A stretch of 64,000 nucleotides of DNA from Nocardia sp. NBC_01503 (GTDB taxonomy: Bacteria; Actinomycetota; Actinomycetes; Mycobacteriales; Mycobacteriaceae). The notes beneath the pieces are model-generated. The model saw nothing but the letters and a program-made list of their open reading frames with translations. It made no database searches and was not told the origin of the DNA. The position numbers and the translations under genes are program-made. Each line of letters opens with the position of its first letter. Position 1 is the stretch's first letter. Below, in pieces: positions 16,796 to 24,361 of the stretch. The stretch spans positions 6,572,001 through 6,636,000 of the forward strand of contig NZ_CP109596.1 of assembly GCF_036327755.1 (NCBI RefSeq), given 5' to 3'.

Positions 16796-17143
16796 CTACT
16801 CGCTGCTCGTGCTTGTACTGGTGCGGGGCTTGGTTGTGCTGGCGGTGGAGTCGGCCGACCCGGAGGTGCAGTCCTCCAGCGGATCTGCCGAATCCTTGTC
16901 GGCGCACGCCGTGAGCGGGGTGGCCGCGGTGGTGGTGACGGGAGTCCGGGGAGTCGTGGTTGCCGGGGCGGTGGTCGCCGCCACCGGGGGAGCCGTGATC
17001 GCCGGGTGAGTGGTCGCCGAACTCGCGGTCGTCGTGGTACCCGCGGGTTTGGGTGCGTCGGTGTCCAGGCCGCTGACACTGTCGCAACCGGCGACGGCCA
17101 TGGTGGCGGCGAATAGAAAGCAGACCGCAGAGTTTCGACCCAT
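16796..17143 (-). CDS. Thr/Ala-rich lipoprotein
   Basis: About 115 residues. MGRNSAVCFLFAATMAVAGC is a lipoprotein signal with lipobox VAGC. The rest is a Thr/Ala/Pro/Ser-rich extended region with two cysteines (ACADKDSADPLEDC) that could pair. It has no recognisable folded domain and is probably a surface-anchored, O-glycosylated linker-type protein. An alternative start lies 4 codons upstream (17155). About 250 bases between this gene and the lectin gene hold no supported gene. Confidence 0.6.
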   Translation of the reverse strand: MGRNSAVCFLFAATMAVAGCDSVSGLDTDAPKPAGTTTTASSATTHPAITAPPVAATTAPATTTPRTPVTTTAATPLTACADKDSADPLEDCTSGSADSTASTTKPRTSTSTSSE

Positions 17144-17159
17144 GGCGGAGAGCATAGCG

Positions 17160-17287
17160 TCAGTCGGCGGAGACGACTTCCGCCAGAACCGTACGGGCGG
17201 ATCGGGCGGGACGGCCCAGTAGGGTGGCGAGATCGGCTGTGGTGGTGGCGAATTCGCCGCGGTCGAATCGGTTGATCTCGGCGAATG
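17160..17287 (-). pseudogene. C-terminal remnant of an NmrA/SDR-type oxidoreductase
   Basis: On the minus strand this stretch reads FDRGEFATTTADLATLLGRP and continues to a TGA, which is the usual C-terminal end of NAD(P)H-binding NmrA-like proteins (LTGRPAR.. pattern). No upstream part of such a gene exists; the next upstream sequence belongs to the opposite-strand membrane protein gene. It is a short gene relic. Confidence 0.4.
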
Positions 17288-17560
17288 AGCACTGTCCCGC
17301 CGCGGTCCCCGGTCGAGCGGCGCGGCAGGTCGTCCCGCCCGTCTGGCGTCAAGCAGGCGGTGTTCCTCATATCCGGTATGGCCGCGAGTTGCCTTCTGGC
17401 CGTAGCGGTTCCGCGCATCGGCGCGGAACCGGTGTGGCTGCTCGGGATGCTGCCCGCGATGTGGATCGTCATGATCGGATTGCTCGTCGTCTCGGCGTGG
17501 CGACTGAAATCGGTGGTCGAGTTCGACAATGGAACCAGTCGAATTCTGAAGTCCCGGTAG
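17285..17560 (+). CDS. Small two-helix membrane protein
   Basis: A 91-residue protein with a basic N-terminus (RRGRSSRPSGVKQ) and two hydrophobic helices, about residues 24-42 (AVFLISGMAASCLLAVAV) and 48-70 (PVWLLGMLPAMWIVMIGLLVV). Both ends should be cytoplasmic. No family recognised. No clear ribosome site precedes the ATG. It lies immediately upstream of a terminator-like hairpin and the HelR-like gene. Confidence 0.5.
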   Translation: MSTVPPRSPVERRGRSSRPSGVKQAVFLISGMAASCLLAVAVPRIGAEPVWLLGMLPAMWIVMIGLLVVSAWRLKSVVEFDNGTSRILKSR

Positions 17561-17578
17561 TACCGGAGAAATGGCTAT

Positions 17579-17601
17579 GGGAAGGAGTAGAACTCCTTCC
17601 C
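17579..17601 (+). terminator. Hairpin between the membrane protein gene and the RAE leader
   Basis: A perfect 10-bp stem, GGGAAGGAGT (17579-17588) with ACTCCTTCCC (17592-17601), loop AGA. It follows the membrane protein stop by 18 bases and precedes the RAE leader by 10, so it likely insulates the two. Confidence 0.55.
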
Positions 17602-17611
17602 ACTCTCAACT

Positions 17612-17689
17612 TATATCGCACCCCGGGGCTTGCGGCAAGACCCGGGGGATGCCGCAGAATCGCTCATCGAAGCCAGAACCTGCGGAAAT
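17612..17689 (+). promoter_or_regulatory. Rifampin-associated element (RAE) leader of the helR-like gene
   Basis: The core is GGGGCTTGCGGCAAGACCC (17625-17643), matching the 19-bp RAE palindrome known upstream of rifamycin-inducible resistance genes in actinobacteria. It is flanked by CCCCGGG/CCCGGGG arms. The full 78-base block aligns without gaps to 31870-31947 upstream of rox, with roughly 85% identity by eye, including the downstream CGAAG-CAG-ACCTGCGG block. It implies rifamycin-responsive expression of the downstream gene. Confidence 0.85.
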
Positions 17690-17700
17690 GAGGAGTTGCA

Positions 17701-19875
17701 TTGGGAGACGTGAGCCCTGTGACCATCGATGCGTTCAATCTGCCGGACCGCCTCGCCGCCAAAGCCGACCCCGCGCTGATCGGTGCTGACCGCGCGCGCT
17801 TCGCGGCTATCGCGGAGAGCCTCGAACGATCCAAAGCGGAGTTGACCGAACGCCTCGATGCGGTGCGCAAGGCACCTGTCTCATTGGGACAGGAGGCGGT
17901 GGAGCGGGATCAGGAGGTCCGTCAACTCACCGCGCGCCTGCGCGGGCTGAGCCGCTTCGGCCTGGATCTGTGCCTGGGGCACTTCATCGCCGAGGGGAGT
18001 GCCGAGCCCGTATACGTGGGACGGCTGGGGCTGACCGACAGCCTGGGGGATCGACTGCTGGTCGACTGGCGTTCCCCGGCGGCCGAGCCGTTCTTCGCCG
18101 CGACGCACGGCAATCCGATGGGGTTGGTGCGGCGGCGCCGGTATCGCTGGACGCTCGGGCGGATCAGCGACTACTGGGATGAGGTGTTCACCGCCGACGG
18201 ATTCGAGAACGATGCCGCGCTGGACGATCAGTCCGCGTTCATCGCGAGCCTGGGCAGCAATCGCTCCGCCCGCATGCGCGATGTGCTCGGCACCATTCAG
18301 GCCGATCAGGATGCGATCATCCGCGCGGGATCCCAGGGCGCGCTGGTGGTCGACGGTGGGCCGGGTACCGGTAAAACCGTTGTGGCGCTGCACCGTTCGG
18401 CCTATCTGCTGTATGCCGATCCGCGCCTGGGGCATCGCCGGGGCGGGGTGTTGTTCGTCGGCCCGCATCGGCCGTACCTGTCCTATGTCGCGGATATCCT
18501 GCCCAATCTCGGCGAGGAGGGTGTGCAGTCGTGCACGCTGCGCGACCTGGTCACCGAGGGCGCGCGGGCAACCGTCGAGACGGATCCCGAAGTCGCGCGG
18601 CTGAAATCCTCCGCGGACCTGGTGCGGGCGATCGACAAGGCCGTCGAGTTCTACGAGCAGCCGCCCACCAGAGGTATGACGGTCTCGACCGATTGGGCCG
18701 ACGTGTGGCTCAGCCCGGACGACTGGGCCGAGGCGTTCCGAGCGCCCGAACCCGGCACCCCGCACAATGAGGCGCACGAACAGATTTGGGAGGTGCTGTT
18801 CGCGATCCTCGCCGAGAAACATGATGAGGACATTCCGGCCGGAGCATTGCTGGAGTCGTTGCGGCAGAACCGGGAGCTACGCACCGCCCTCAACAACTCG
18901 TGGACGCTGATCGAGGCGGCGGACCTGGTCGGCGACCTCTGGTCGGTCCCCGCCTACCTGCGCAAGTGCGCGCCCTGGCTCTCCCCCGCGGAAGTACGGG
19001 CTTTGCAGCGCAAGGACTCCCAGCGGTGGACGACCTCGGACCTGCCACTGCTGGACGCCGCCCGCCGGCGACTCGGCGACCCCGAGGCGGCGCGCACCAA
19101 ACGCCGCAACGAGGCGCTCATCGCCGCGGAACGCGCTCGCATGGACGAGGTCATCGGCGACCTGATCGCCTCGGCCGTGCATGACGACGGCGAGGGGTTG
19201 ATGACCATGCTGCGCCAGCAGGACCTCAAGGACAATCTCGTCGACGAGAGCGTGCTGTCCATCGCCGACCCGGATGTCCTGGCCGGACCGTTCGCACATG
19301 TCGTGGTCGACGAGGCGCAGGAGTTGACCGACGCGGAGTGGCAGATGCTGTTGGAGCGCTGCCCTTCTCGCAGCTTCACCATTGTCGGCGACCGCGCACA
19401 GGCCCGGCACGGGTTCACCGAGACCTGGCAGGAACGCCTCGAACGCGTCGGTCTGGACCGGGTCACCATCGCGGGCCTCACCGTCAACTATCGCACCCCC
19501 GAGGAGGTCATGGCCGAGGCCGAACCCGTCATCCGCGCCGTGCTCCCCGACGCCAATGTCCCGACCTCCATTCGCAGCAGCGGAATCCCGGTCATCCACG
19601 GCTCCACCGCGGACCTGACCGCCATAGTTGACAGCTGGCAGGCCGAACACGAGGAGGGTGAAGGCGTCGCCTGCGTCATCGGAGACCCGGCCTTTCGTCC
19701 GACCGCCCGAATCCGTTCGCTCACACCGGTGTTGGCGAAGGGCCTCGAATTCGATCTGGTTGTGGTCGTCGATCCGGAGAGGTTCGGGGAGGGTATCGAA
19801 GGAGCCGTCGACCGCTACGTCGCAATGACCAGAGCGACACAGCAACTCGTCATTCTCACAACGCCCGGCCGGTGA
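17701..19875 (+). CDS. helR: HelR/HelD-like RNA polymerase-associated helicase
   Basis: A 724-residue SF1-helicase-like protein of the HelD/HelR family, which binds RNA polymerase and, for HelR, displaces rifamycins. Residues about 35-95 form a charged helical N-terminal coiled coil that would enter the polymerase secondary channel. SF1 motifs follow: IQADQDAIIR (199-208), Walker A GGPGTGKT (219-226), Walker B VVVDEAQELT (about 534-543), GDRAQ and the final motif VAMTRATQQLVIL. An acidic, variable insertion (492-526) replaces the helicase nucleic-acid domain. The RAE leader 58 bases upstream supports HelR over generic HelD. Start is TTG 17701 (GAGGAG upstream) or GTG 17710. Confidence 0.85.
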   Translation: MGDVSPVTIDAFNLPDRLAAKADPALIGADRARFAAIAESLERSKAELTERLDAVRKAPVSLGQEAVERDQEVRQLTARLRGLSRFGLDLCLGHFIAEGSAEPVYVGRLGLTDSLGDRLLVDWRSPAAEPFFAATHGNPMGLVRRRRYRWTLGRISDYWDEVFTADGFENDAALDDQSAFIASLGSNRSARMRDVLGTIQADQDAIIRAGSQGALVVDGGPGTGKTVVALHRSAYLLYADPRLGHRRGGVLFVGPHRPYLSYVADILPNLGEEGVQSCTLRDLVTEGARATVETDPEVARLKSSADLVRAIDKAVEFYEQPPTRGMTVSTDWADVWLSPDDWAEAFRAPEPGTPHNEAHEQIWEVLFAILAEKHDEDIPAGALLESLRQNRELRTALNNSWTLIEAADLVGDLWSVPAYLRKCAPWLSPAEVRALQRKDSQRWTTSDLPLLDAARRRLGDPEAARTKRRNEALIAAERARMDEVIGDLIASAVHDDGEGLMTMLRQQDLKDNLVDESVLSIADPDVLAGPFAHVVVDEAQELTDAEWQMLLERCPSRSFTIVGDRAQARHGFTETWQERLERVGLDRVTIAGLTVNYRTPEEVMAEAEPVIRAVLPDANVPTSIRSSGIPVIHGSTADLTAIVDSWQAEHEEGEGVACVIGDPAFRPTARIRSLTPVLAKGLEFDLVVVVDPERFGEGIEGAVDRYVAMTRATQQLVILTTPGR

Positions 19876-19961
19876 CGCGGCCGCCGGAAAAGAATTCGCG
19901 AGGCGAGCAGGGAGGCTGATAGCTTGTCGGGACCGTGACATCGTGCGAGGAGGTGAGACCC

Positions 19962-20021
19962 ATGAACGCTGCATCGAAATGGGTGCTCCCCCTCGCCGTC
20001 ACGGTTGGGCGAACGTCGTAG
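19962..20021 (+). CDS. Putative 19-residue leader peptide
   Basis: MNAASKWVLPLAVTVGRTS, preceded by a very strong ribosome site (GAGGAGGTGAG, 7-9 bases before the ATG), and followed 48 bases later by the GNAT gene. It is too short for a stable protein and sits across one arm of two competing hairpins, so its translation rather than its product is probably what matters. Confidence 0.5.
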   Translation: MNAASKWVLPLAVTVGRTS

Positions 20022-20054
20022 TCGTCGCCGGGAGCGCCTGAACAAGGCACTCCC
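19982..20054 (+). promoter_or_regulatory. Attenuator-like alternative hairpins before the GNAT/IF-1 operon
   Basis: The segment GGGAGCGCC (20030-20038) can pair with GGTGCTCCC inside the leader ORF (19982-19990; 9 bp with one G-U) or with GGCACTCCC (20046-20054; 8 of 9, extended by one pair). The two are mutually exclusive. The second hairpin ends one base before the GNAT ribosome site GAAAGG (20055-20060). A ribosome on the leader ORF would choose between them, the arrangement of translational attenuators. Confidence 0.5.
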
Positions 20055-20068
20055 GAAAGGCGACAACC

Positions 20069-20863
20069 ATGTACTCACAACATTTCACGTTCGAAACCGG
20101 CGCGCCCGCCGCGGTCATCACGCGGGTATCCGATACCGAATGGCATGCCGAGGTGGACGGCCGGGTGGTCGGCAACGGCGATGTGACCCGGCGGCCCGAC
20201 GGACGGCTCTTCGTCAGCGTCGACGCCTGGCATGCCACCGTATTCGATCAACTCGCCGATGCGATGCGGGCCGAACTGTCGCGGCCGCTGTACACCGTGG
20301 TGGACGAGGTCGAGACCGACCTGATCGCGAGTTGGCGGCGCGCGGGCTTCACCCGGGGCCGCCGCGAGTGGGAGTATTCGGTGCCCACCGACCCGGAGGT
20401 CACCGGACTCGATACCACCGCGGCACCGGGGATCACGATCGTGGCCGCCGGTACCGCGGCGGAAGATCCACTGCGAGAGTTGGATCGGGTCATTCGCGCG
20501 GAGGTCGAGGCGACCGTCGGCTGGCACAATATGCCCGCCGAGGTGCTGTGCCGGGGGGACGGCGACACCATCGTCGACCCGTCCAAGTACGCGGTCGCGA
20601 TGCGAAGGGGCAGATATGTCGGCCTGATTCGCGTCGTGCGGGCGACCCGGCGACCGCGCATCGGATTGATCGCGGTCCGGGCCGAGGAGCAACGCGCCGG
20701 TGTGGCGCGGGCACTGCTGGCGCACGCGCTGGACCGGCTGCATCGGGACGGGATCGGCCCGGCGTACGCCGAGGTGAACGAATCCAACACCGCGGCAACG
20801 GCATTGTTCGACGGGATCGGCGCCCAGCGCGTCGGCGGCAATCTGGAACTGGTGCTGCCATGA
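20069..20863 (+). CDS. GNAT family acetyltransferase with N-terminal extension
   Basis: A 264-residue protein. The C-terminal GNAT domain (about 125-264) has the acetyl-CoA loop VRAEEQRAGVARALLAHAL, near the Q/RxxGxG/A consensus, and the following AEVNESNTAATALFDGIGA. The N-terminal 110 residues (beta-rich, then LADAMRAELSRPLYTVVDEVE) may be a second degenerate GNAT-like lobe. ATG at 20069 has GAAAGG upstream. Its stop overlaps the start of a second IF-1 gene (ATGA), so the two products are made together. An acetylated partner in the translation machinery is a reasonable guess but unproven. Confidence 0.75.
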   Translation: MYSQHFTFETGAPAAVITRVSDTEWHAEVDGRVVGNGDVTRRPDGRLFVSVDAWHATVFDQLADAMRAELSRPLYTVVDEVETDLIASWRRAGFTRGRREWEYSVPTDPEVTGLDTTAAPGITIVAAGTAAEDPLRELDRVIRAEVEATVGWHNMPAEVLCRGDGDTIVDPSKYAVAMRRGRYVGLIRVVRATRRPRIGLIAVRAEEQRAGVARALLAHALDRLHRDGIGPAYAEVNESNTAATALFDGIGAQRVGGNLELVLP

Positions 20864-21084
20864 CCAAGACGAGCAAGGGTATCGAGATCGAGGGCACCGT
20901 GACCGAGTGCCTGCGCAACGCCACCTTCCGGGTGGAGCTCACCAACGGGCACACCGTGCTCGCGCATATCAGCGGGAAGATACGAAAGAACTACATCAAG
21001 ATCGTGCCCTTCGACCGGGTCCTGGTGGAGCTCAGTCCGTACGACCTGGAGCGCGGGCGGATCCTCTTCCGATATCGGAACTGA
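20860..21084 (+). CDS. infA2: Translation initiation factor IF-1 paralogue
   Basis: A 74-residue S1/OB-fold protein with the IF-1 hallmark GHTVLAHISGKIRKNYIKIVPFDRVLVELSPYDLERGRI, so it binds the ribosomal A site. It differs from canonical actinobacterial IF-1 at the start (MTKTSKGIEIEG) and in details such as ECLRNATF. No rpmJ, rpsM or secY neighbours are present, so this is not the housekeeping operon copy. It overlaps the GNAT gene by 4 bases and is under the same leader. It may be a conditional IF-1 used under stress. Confidence 0.9.
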   Translation: MTKTSKGIEIEGTVTECLRNATFRVELTNGHTVLAHISGKIRKNYIKIVPFDRVLVELSPYDLERGRILFRYRN

Positions 21085-21096
21085 TTCGCGTCTCGG

Positions 21097-22323
21097 TCAG
21101 AGACCGAGTTTGGTTACGGCGTTGTCTTCCAAGGGGTTCGCGGTGCGGATGTAGCCGTGCACCGTGCGGGGGTTGGACCAGCGGCCCTGCCGCATGATCT
21201 CGCGGTCGCTGGCGCCACCCAGGGCGGCCTGGGTGGCGAAACCCGCGCGCAGGGAGTGACCGGAGAACAGGTCCGGGTCCAATCCGGCGCGGGCGGCGTA
21301 GCGCTTCACCAGTTCGGCCACGGCACGGCCGGACATGGGGGAGTCGGCTATGCCGCCGTGCCGGGAGATGGACGGGAAGAGCGGCAGGTCCGGATCGGTG
21401 AGGGTGGTGCCGGTGAAGCCGTGGCAGCGGTGGATTCGAGAGTCCGCGGGATTGGCGGCCAACCAGGCCGGGAGGGTGGCCGGATCGGTGAAGTGATTCT
21501 CGCGCAGGCGAATCCAATCCGCGAAAGCGCAGACCGGGCAGGTGTGCGGGCGCTGGCCGCGGGGGAGAGCCACGCGCTGGCCGGTGATGCCGGTCGGGTC
21601 GGTCTTGGTGGTGGGCAAGTGGATGAGCAGCAGTGGCTCGCCACTGGTGTGATCGGTGTCGACGCGTACATCGGTGATCGCCAGGCCCGCGATCTCGCTG
21701 CGGCGCAAGGCTCCCGCGAAACCCACCAGCAGCAGCAGGTTGTCGCGGCGGCGGGCCGGTTCGGTGGGCCAACCGGGCTCGGGAAGTTCGGCGAGCAGTT
21801 GGTCCAGGGTGTGCAACAGGACCGGTCGCTTCCGCTTGGGCTGGGTGCGGCGCGTGCGGCGGATACCGCGCAGGGTCAGGCGCACCACATCGGCGCGGGT
21901 GGGTGAGGGCAGCCCATTCGCGGCGTGCACGGCGGCCAAGGCCGCCGATTTGCGCTCCAAAGTCGCTGCGCTGAAGGCCCATTCCCCATTCGGGCGGCGC
22001 GCGTCGGCGGCCGCGGCGAGGTACACCGCCACATCCAGGGAGTCGGCGGGCAGCGCCTGCCGTGATTCGGCCAGACACCATGCAGCCCAGGCGATCCAAT
22101 CGGTGCGATAGGCGCGCAGCGTATTCGCGGACTGCGACGCCTCGAGATAGCGGCGCAGCGATCCGGCCTGCTCATCGTCGAAGCGTTCCCGAACCAGGTG
22201 CAGCGCAGCGGTATCCACCAGCACACTGCGCACTCCACGGCGCAGTTCGGTGCGCACCGCGTCGGGCACCGCGATCACCGCACCGCGTGCCGCGGTGGCC
22301 TGCGATTCACTGTCGGCGGACAT
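21097..22323 (-). CDS. Tyrosine-type site-specific recombinase
   Basis: A 408-residue integrase/XerD-like protein. An N-terminal SAM-like core-binding domain (about 55-165, NTLRAYRTDWIAWAAWC) precedes the catalytic domain. Catalytic residues: Arg in GALRRSEI, His and Arg in GHSLRAGF, a Trp in GRWSN and the tyrosine nucleophile in VHGYIRTA. Ten residues after it comes the C-terminus. It has no excisionase or phage gene nearby, and no tRNA or obvious att repeat, so it is an orphan or a stand-alone recombinase of the type common in actinobacterial chromosomes. It converges with infA2, 12 bases apart. Confidence 0.85.
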   Translation of the reverse strand: MSADSESQATAARGAVIAVPDAVRTELRRGVRSVLVDTAALHLVRERFDDEQAGSLRRYLEASQSANTLRAYRTDWIAWAAWCLAESRQALPADSLDVAVYLAAAADARRPNGEWAFSAATLERKSAALAAVHAANGLPSPTRADVVRLTLRGIRRTRRTQPKRKRPVLLHTLDQLLAELPEPGWPTEPARRRDNLLLLVGFAGALRRSEIAGLAITDVRVDTDHTSGEPLLLIHLPTTKTDPTGITGQRVALPRGQRPHTCPVCAFADWIRLRENHFTDPATLPAWLAANPADSRIHRCHGFTGTTLTDPDLPLFPSISRHGGIADSPMSGRAVAELVKRYAARAGLDPDLFSGHSLRAGFATQAALGGASDREIMRQGRWSNPRTVHGYIRTANPLEDNAVTKLGL

Positions 22324-22416
22324 GGGCTCGACCCTACGGCACCGGTCGGCGTCGATGCCGGAACGCGCGCCAGTATCGTCGGGTGGCGATATCCCGTGGC
22401 GTCACAGGAGGAGATC

Positions 22417-23652
22417 TTGACTATCGAGCCCGGCCGTTCACTTCCCTTGCGGCAGCCGCCGATTCACGTACCCGATGAGGTGCTGGATGATCTGCGCCAG
22501 CGCTTGACGCTGACCCGCTGGTCCGATGACGCGGGCAATAAGGACGGGTTCTACGGCGTACCGCGCGAATACCTGCAGGAGCTCGTGGAGTACTGGCGCA
22601 CCGAGTTCGATTGGCGCGCCGCCGAAACCGAGATCAACGCCTACGAGCACTATCGGGTCGAAATCGATGGTGTGCCGGTGCATTTCATGCGCAAACCCGG
22701 TGTGGGCCCCGATCCGAAGCCGCTGATCCTCACGCACGGCTGGCCCTGGACCTTCTGGCACTGGTCCAAAGTCATCGACCCCCTGGCGGATCCCGCCGCG
22801 CACGGCGGCGATCCGGCCGACGCGTTCGACGTGATCGTCCCGTCCTTCCCCGGCTTCGGTTTCTCCACCCCCGTGCCCGACCGCCCCGACCTCAACTTCT
22901 GGAAGGTCGCCGATATCTGGCACACCCTCATGACCGAGGTGCTGGGCCACGAGAAGTACGCCGCCGCCGGCTGCGATGTGGGCGCCCTGGTCACCGGTCA
23001 ACTCGGCCACAAATACGCCGACGAGCTCTACGGCATCCACATCGGCTCGGGCCAGCGCCTGGACCTGTTCAACGGTGACCGCGCCTGGGACATCACCGGC
23101 GGCCGCCCACTTCCCGAGGGCCTCCCGCCCGAGGTCCACGCGCGAGTCCTGGAGCTGGAGAAGCGTTTCGCCGTCCACCTCGCCGCCCAGATGCTCGCCT
23201 CCAGCACCCTCGCGCACGGCCTCACCGACTCCCCGGCGGGCATGCTCTCCTGGATCCTCGAACGCTGGACCACCTGGAGCGACAACCACGGCGATATCGA
23301 AACCGTCTTCACCAAGGACGAACTACTCACCCACGCCACCATCTACTGGGTAACCAACTCGATCAGCACCTCGATCCGCGTCTACGCCAACCACAACCGT
23401 TACCCCTGGACCCCCTCCCACGACCGTGAACCGGCGATCGAAGCGCCCACCGGCATCACCTTCGTAGCCCACGAGAACCCGCCCGGCGTAACCACAGACC
23501 GCCGGGTCGAGCATTTCCTCGAAACAGATCGGGCCGCCTGGTACAACCACGTCAACCTCACCGCCCACGACTATGGCGGCCACTTCATCCCCTGGGAGAT
23601 TCCGGACGAGTGGGTAGCAGATCTGCGCCGCACCTTCCGAGAGCATCCCTGA
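22417..23652 (+). CDS. Epoxide hydrolase (microsomal-type alpha/beta hydrolase)
   Basis: A 411-residue protein with the EHN N-terminal domain (IHVPDEVLDDLRQRLTLTRW, DGVPVHFMR) followed by an alpha/beta hydrolase domain. The oxyanion-hole HGWP motif is LTHGWPWTF, the nucleophile aspartate is in AAGCDVGALVTG, and the catalytic histidine is probably in DYGGHFIPWE. The start is TTG at 22417 behind AGGAGGAG; a GTG at 22396 is the alternative. Such enzymes open epoxides with water to diols. It is divergent from the recombinase. No pathway partner is adjacent. Confidence 0.85.
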   Translation: MTIEPGRSLPLRQPPIHVPDEVLDDLRQRLTLTRWSDDAGNKDGFYGVPREYLQELVEYWRTEFDWRAAETEINAYEHYRVEIDGVPVHFMRKPGVGPDPKPLILTHGWPWTFWHWSKVIDPLADPAAHGGDPADAFDVIVPSFPGFGFSTPVPDRPDLNFWKVADIWHTLMTEVLGHEKYAAAGCDVGALVTGQLGHKYADELYGIHIGSGQRLDLFNGDRAWDITGGRPLPEGLPPEVHARVLELEKRFAVHLAAQMLASSTLAHGLTDSPAGMLSWILERWTTWSDNHGDIETVFTKDELLTHATIYWVTNSISTSIRVYANHNRYPWTPSHDREPAIEAPTGITFVAHENPPGVTTDRRVEHFLETDRAAWYNHVNLTAHDYGGHFIPWEIPDEWVADLRRTFREHP

Positions 23653-23674
23653 CCAGTCCACCGGACTATTACAG

Positions 23675-23689
23675 GGGACCGCGAGTCCC
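23675..23689. promoter_or_regulatory. Palindromic site, copy 1 (GGGACC-GCG-AGTCCC)
   Basis: It matches the perfect palindrome at 26916-26930 at 14 of 15 positions, and both are followed by an ATATA(T/C)CC block. No intact gene follows it closely, so it may be the operator of a lost gene. Confidence 0.45.
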
Positions 23690-23699
23690 TCATATATCC

Positions 23700-23736
23700 C
23701 GTGCAGTCAGGCAGCCCCACTTCGCCTGACTGCACG
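23700..23736 (+). terminator. 13-bp stem-loop downstream of the epoxide hydrolase
   Basis: Perfect arms 23700-23712 and 23724-23736 around an 11-base loop, 48 bases after the epoxide hydrolase stop. No U tract follows. Confidence 0.6.
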
Positions 23737-23963
23737 ATGATCGTCGCGCCGGTGCCGCTGCCATGGTGACGACGAACTGCCATCGGGCAGAAGCCCAGAT
23801 CCGGCCGGCCTCGCCGCGGTCACCTCGTTGATCTCCAACGGCTACGTCTGCCTGTCGCCGATATCTATCGACCGATCGAAGTTCGCTCGTGGAGCGCGGT
23901 AAAGACGAGTTCGCTGGGCAGGTGCGCCCAGTATCTGGGAACGTTAACAGTAGGTAGTGAGAC

Positions 23964-23985
23964 GAATTGTGGGACACTACAATTC
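23964..23985. promoter_or_regulatory. Imperfect 22-bp palindrome GAATTGT...ACAATTC
   Basis: Seven-base outer arms match perfectly (23964-23970 with 23979-23985). It abuts the ATG of a weak 63-codon frame. AT-richer than its surroundings and TetR-operator-like in size. Confidence 0.35.
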
Positions 23986-24177
23986 ATGAGTACGGAGCCG
24001 AACGCAACACTGCGGCAACACATCACGCAGTTCGATGCGCCCGCGACGATGGTTCGTCGCCGGGTTCTCGCGGCGGCCCCGTCCACGCGAACAGCCCACC
24101 GCCGCGCCGACAAGAACCGCTCGGTCGGGTCGGTATTAGAGATCCCCGTCCGGTCCACCCGGCCGGACCTCATATGA
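23986..24177 (+). CDS. Small hypothetical protein (weak)
   Basis: A 63-codon frame (MSTEPNATLRQHITQFDAPA at the start) with a very basic middle. It begins right after the palindrome at 23964-23985, but no ribosome site is visible and no family is recognised. It may be a gene fragment or noise. Confidence 0.2.
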   Translation: MSTEPNATLRQHITQFDAPATMVRRRVLAAAPSTRTAHRRADKNRSVGSVLEIPVRSTRPDLI

Positions 24178-24361
24178 AGGTGTGTGGTGCGCCGAACTTC
24201 TGAGAGATGATCGTCCGTTCCCTTCCTTGCTGGTGCTGCGCGGTATTCGCGTAGTCGTAGCAACATCGAACTGCCAGTGTGTGAGGGATCGGCGGTCGTC
24301 TCCTATGCCCAGCAGCGGATGAGTTGCTGATGGGATCGCAAGAATGAGTAGGAGACGGGTT

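Larger units (their letters stand above)
23653..24361. other. Gene-poor interval after the epoxide hydrolase
   Basis: About 700 bases with no convincing gene. It holds one copy of a palindrome shared with 26916, a strong hairpin at 23700-23736, a second palindrome at 23964-23985 and a weak 63-codon frame. Short protein-like stretches in several frames suggest debris of deleted genes. Confidence 0.5.

Noticed and set aside
17224..17691. A 155-codon frame covering the RAE leader
   Set aside because: It merely reads through the leader; a similar peptide appears at rox because the DNA element, not a protein, is conserved.
21097..22323. Recombinase as the integrase of a genomic island
   Set aside because: No tRNA, att-like direct repeats, excisionase or phage genes are nearby, so island boundaries cannot be supported.
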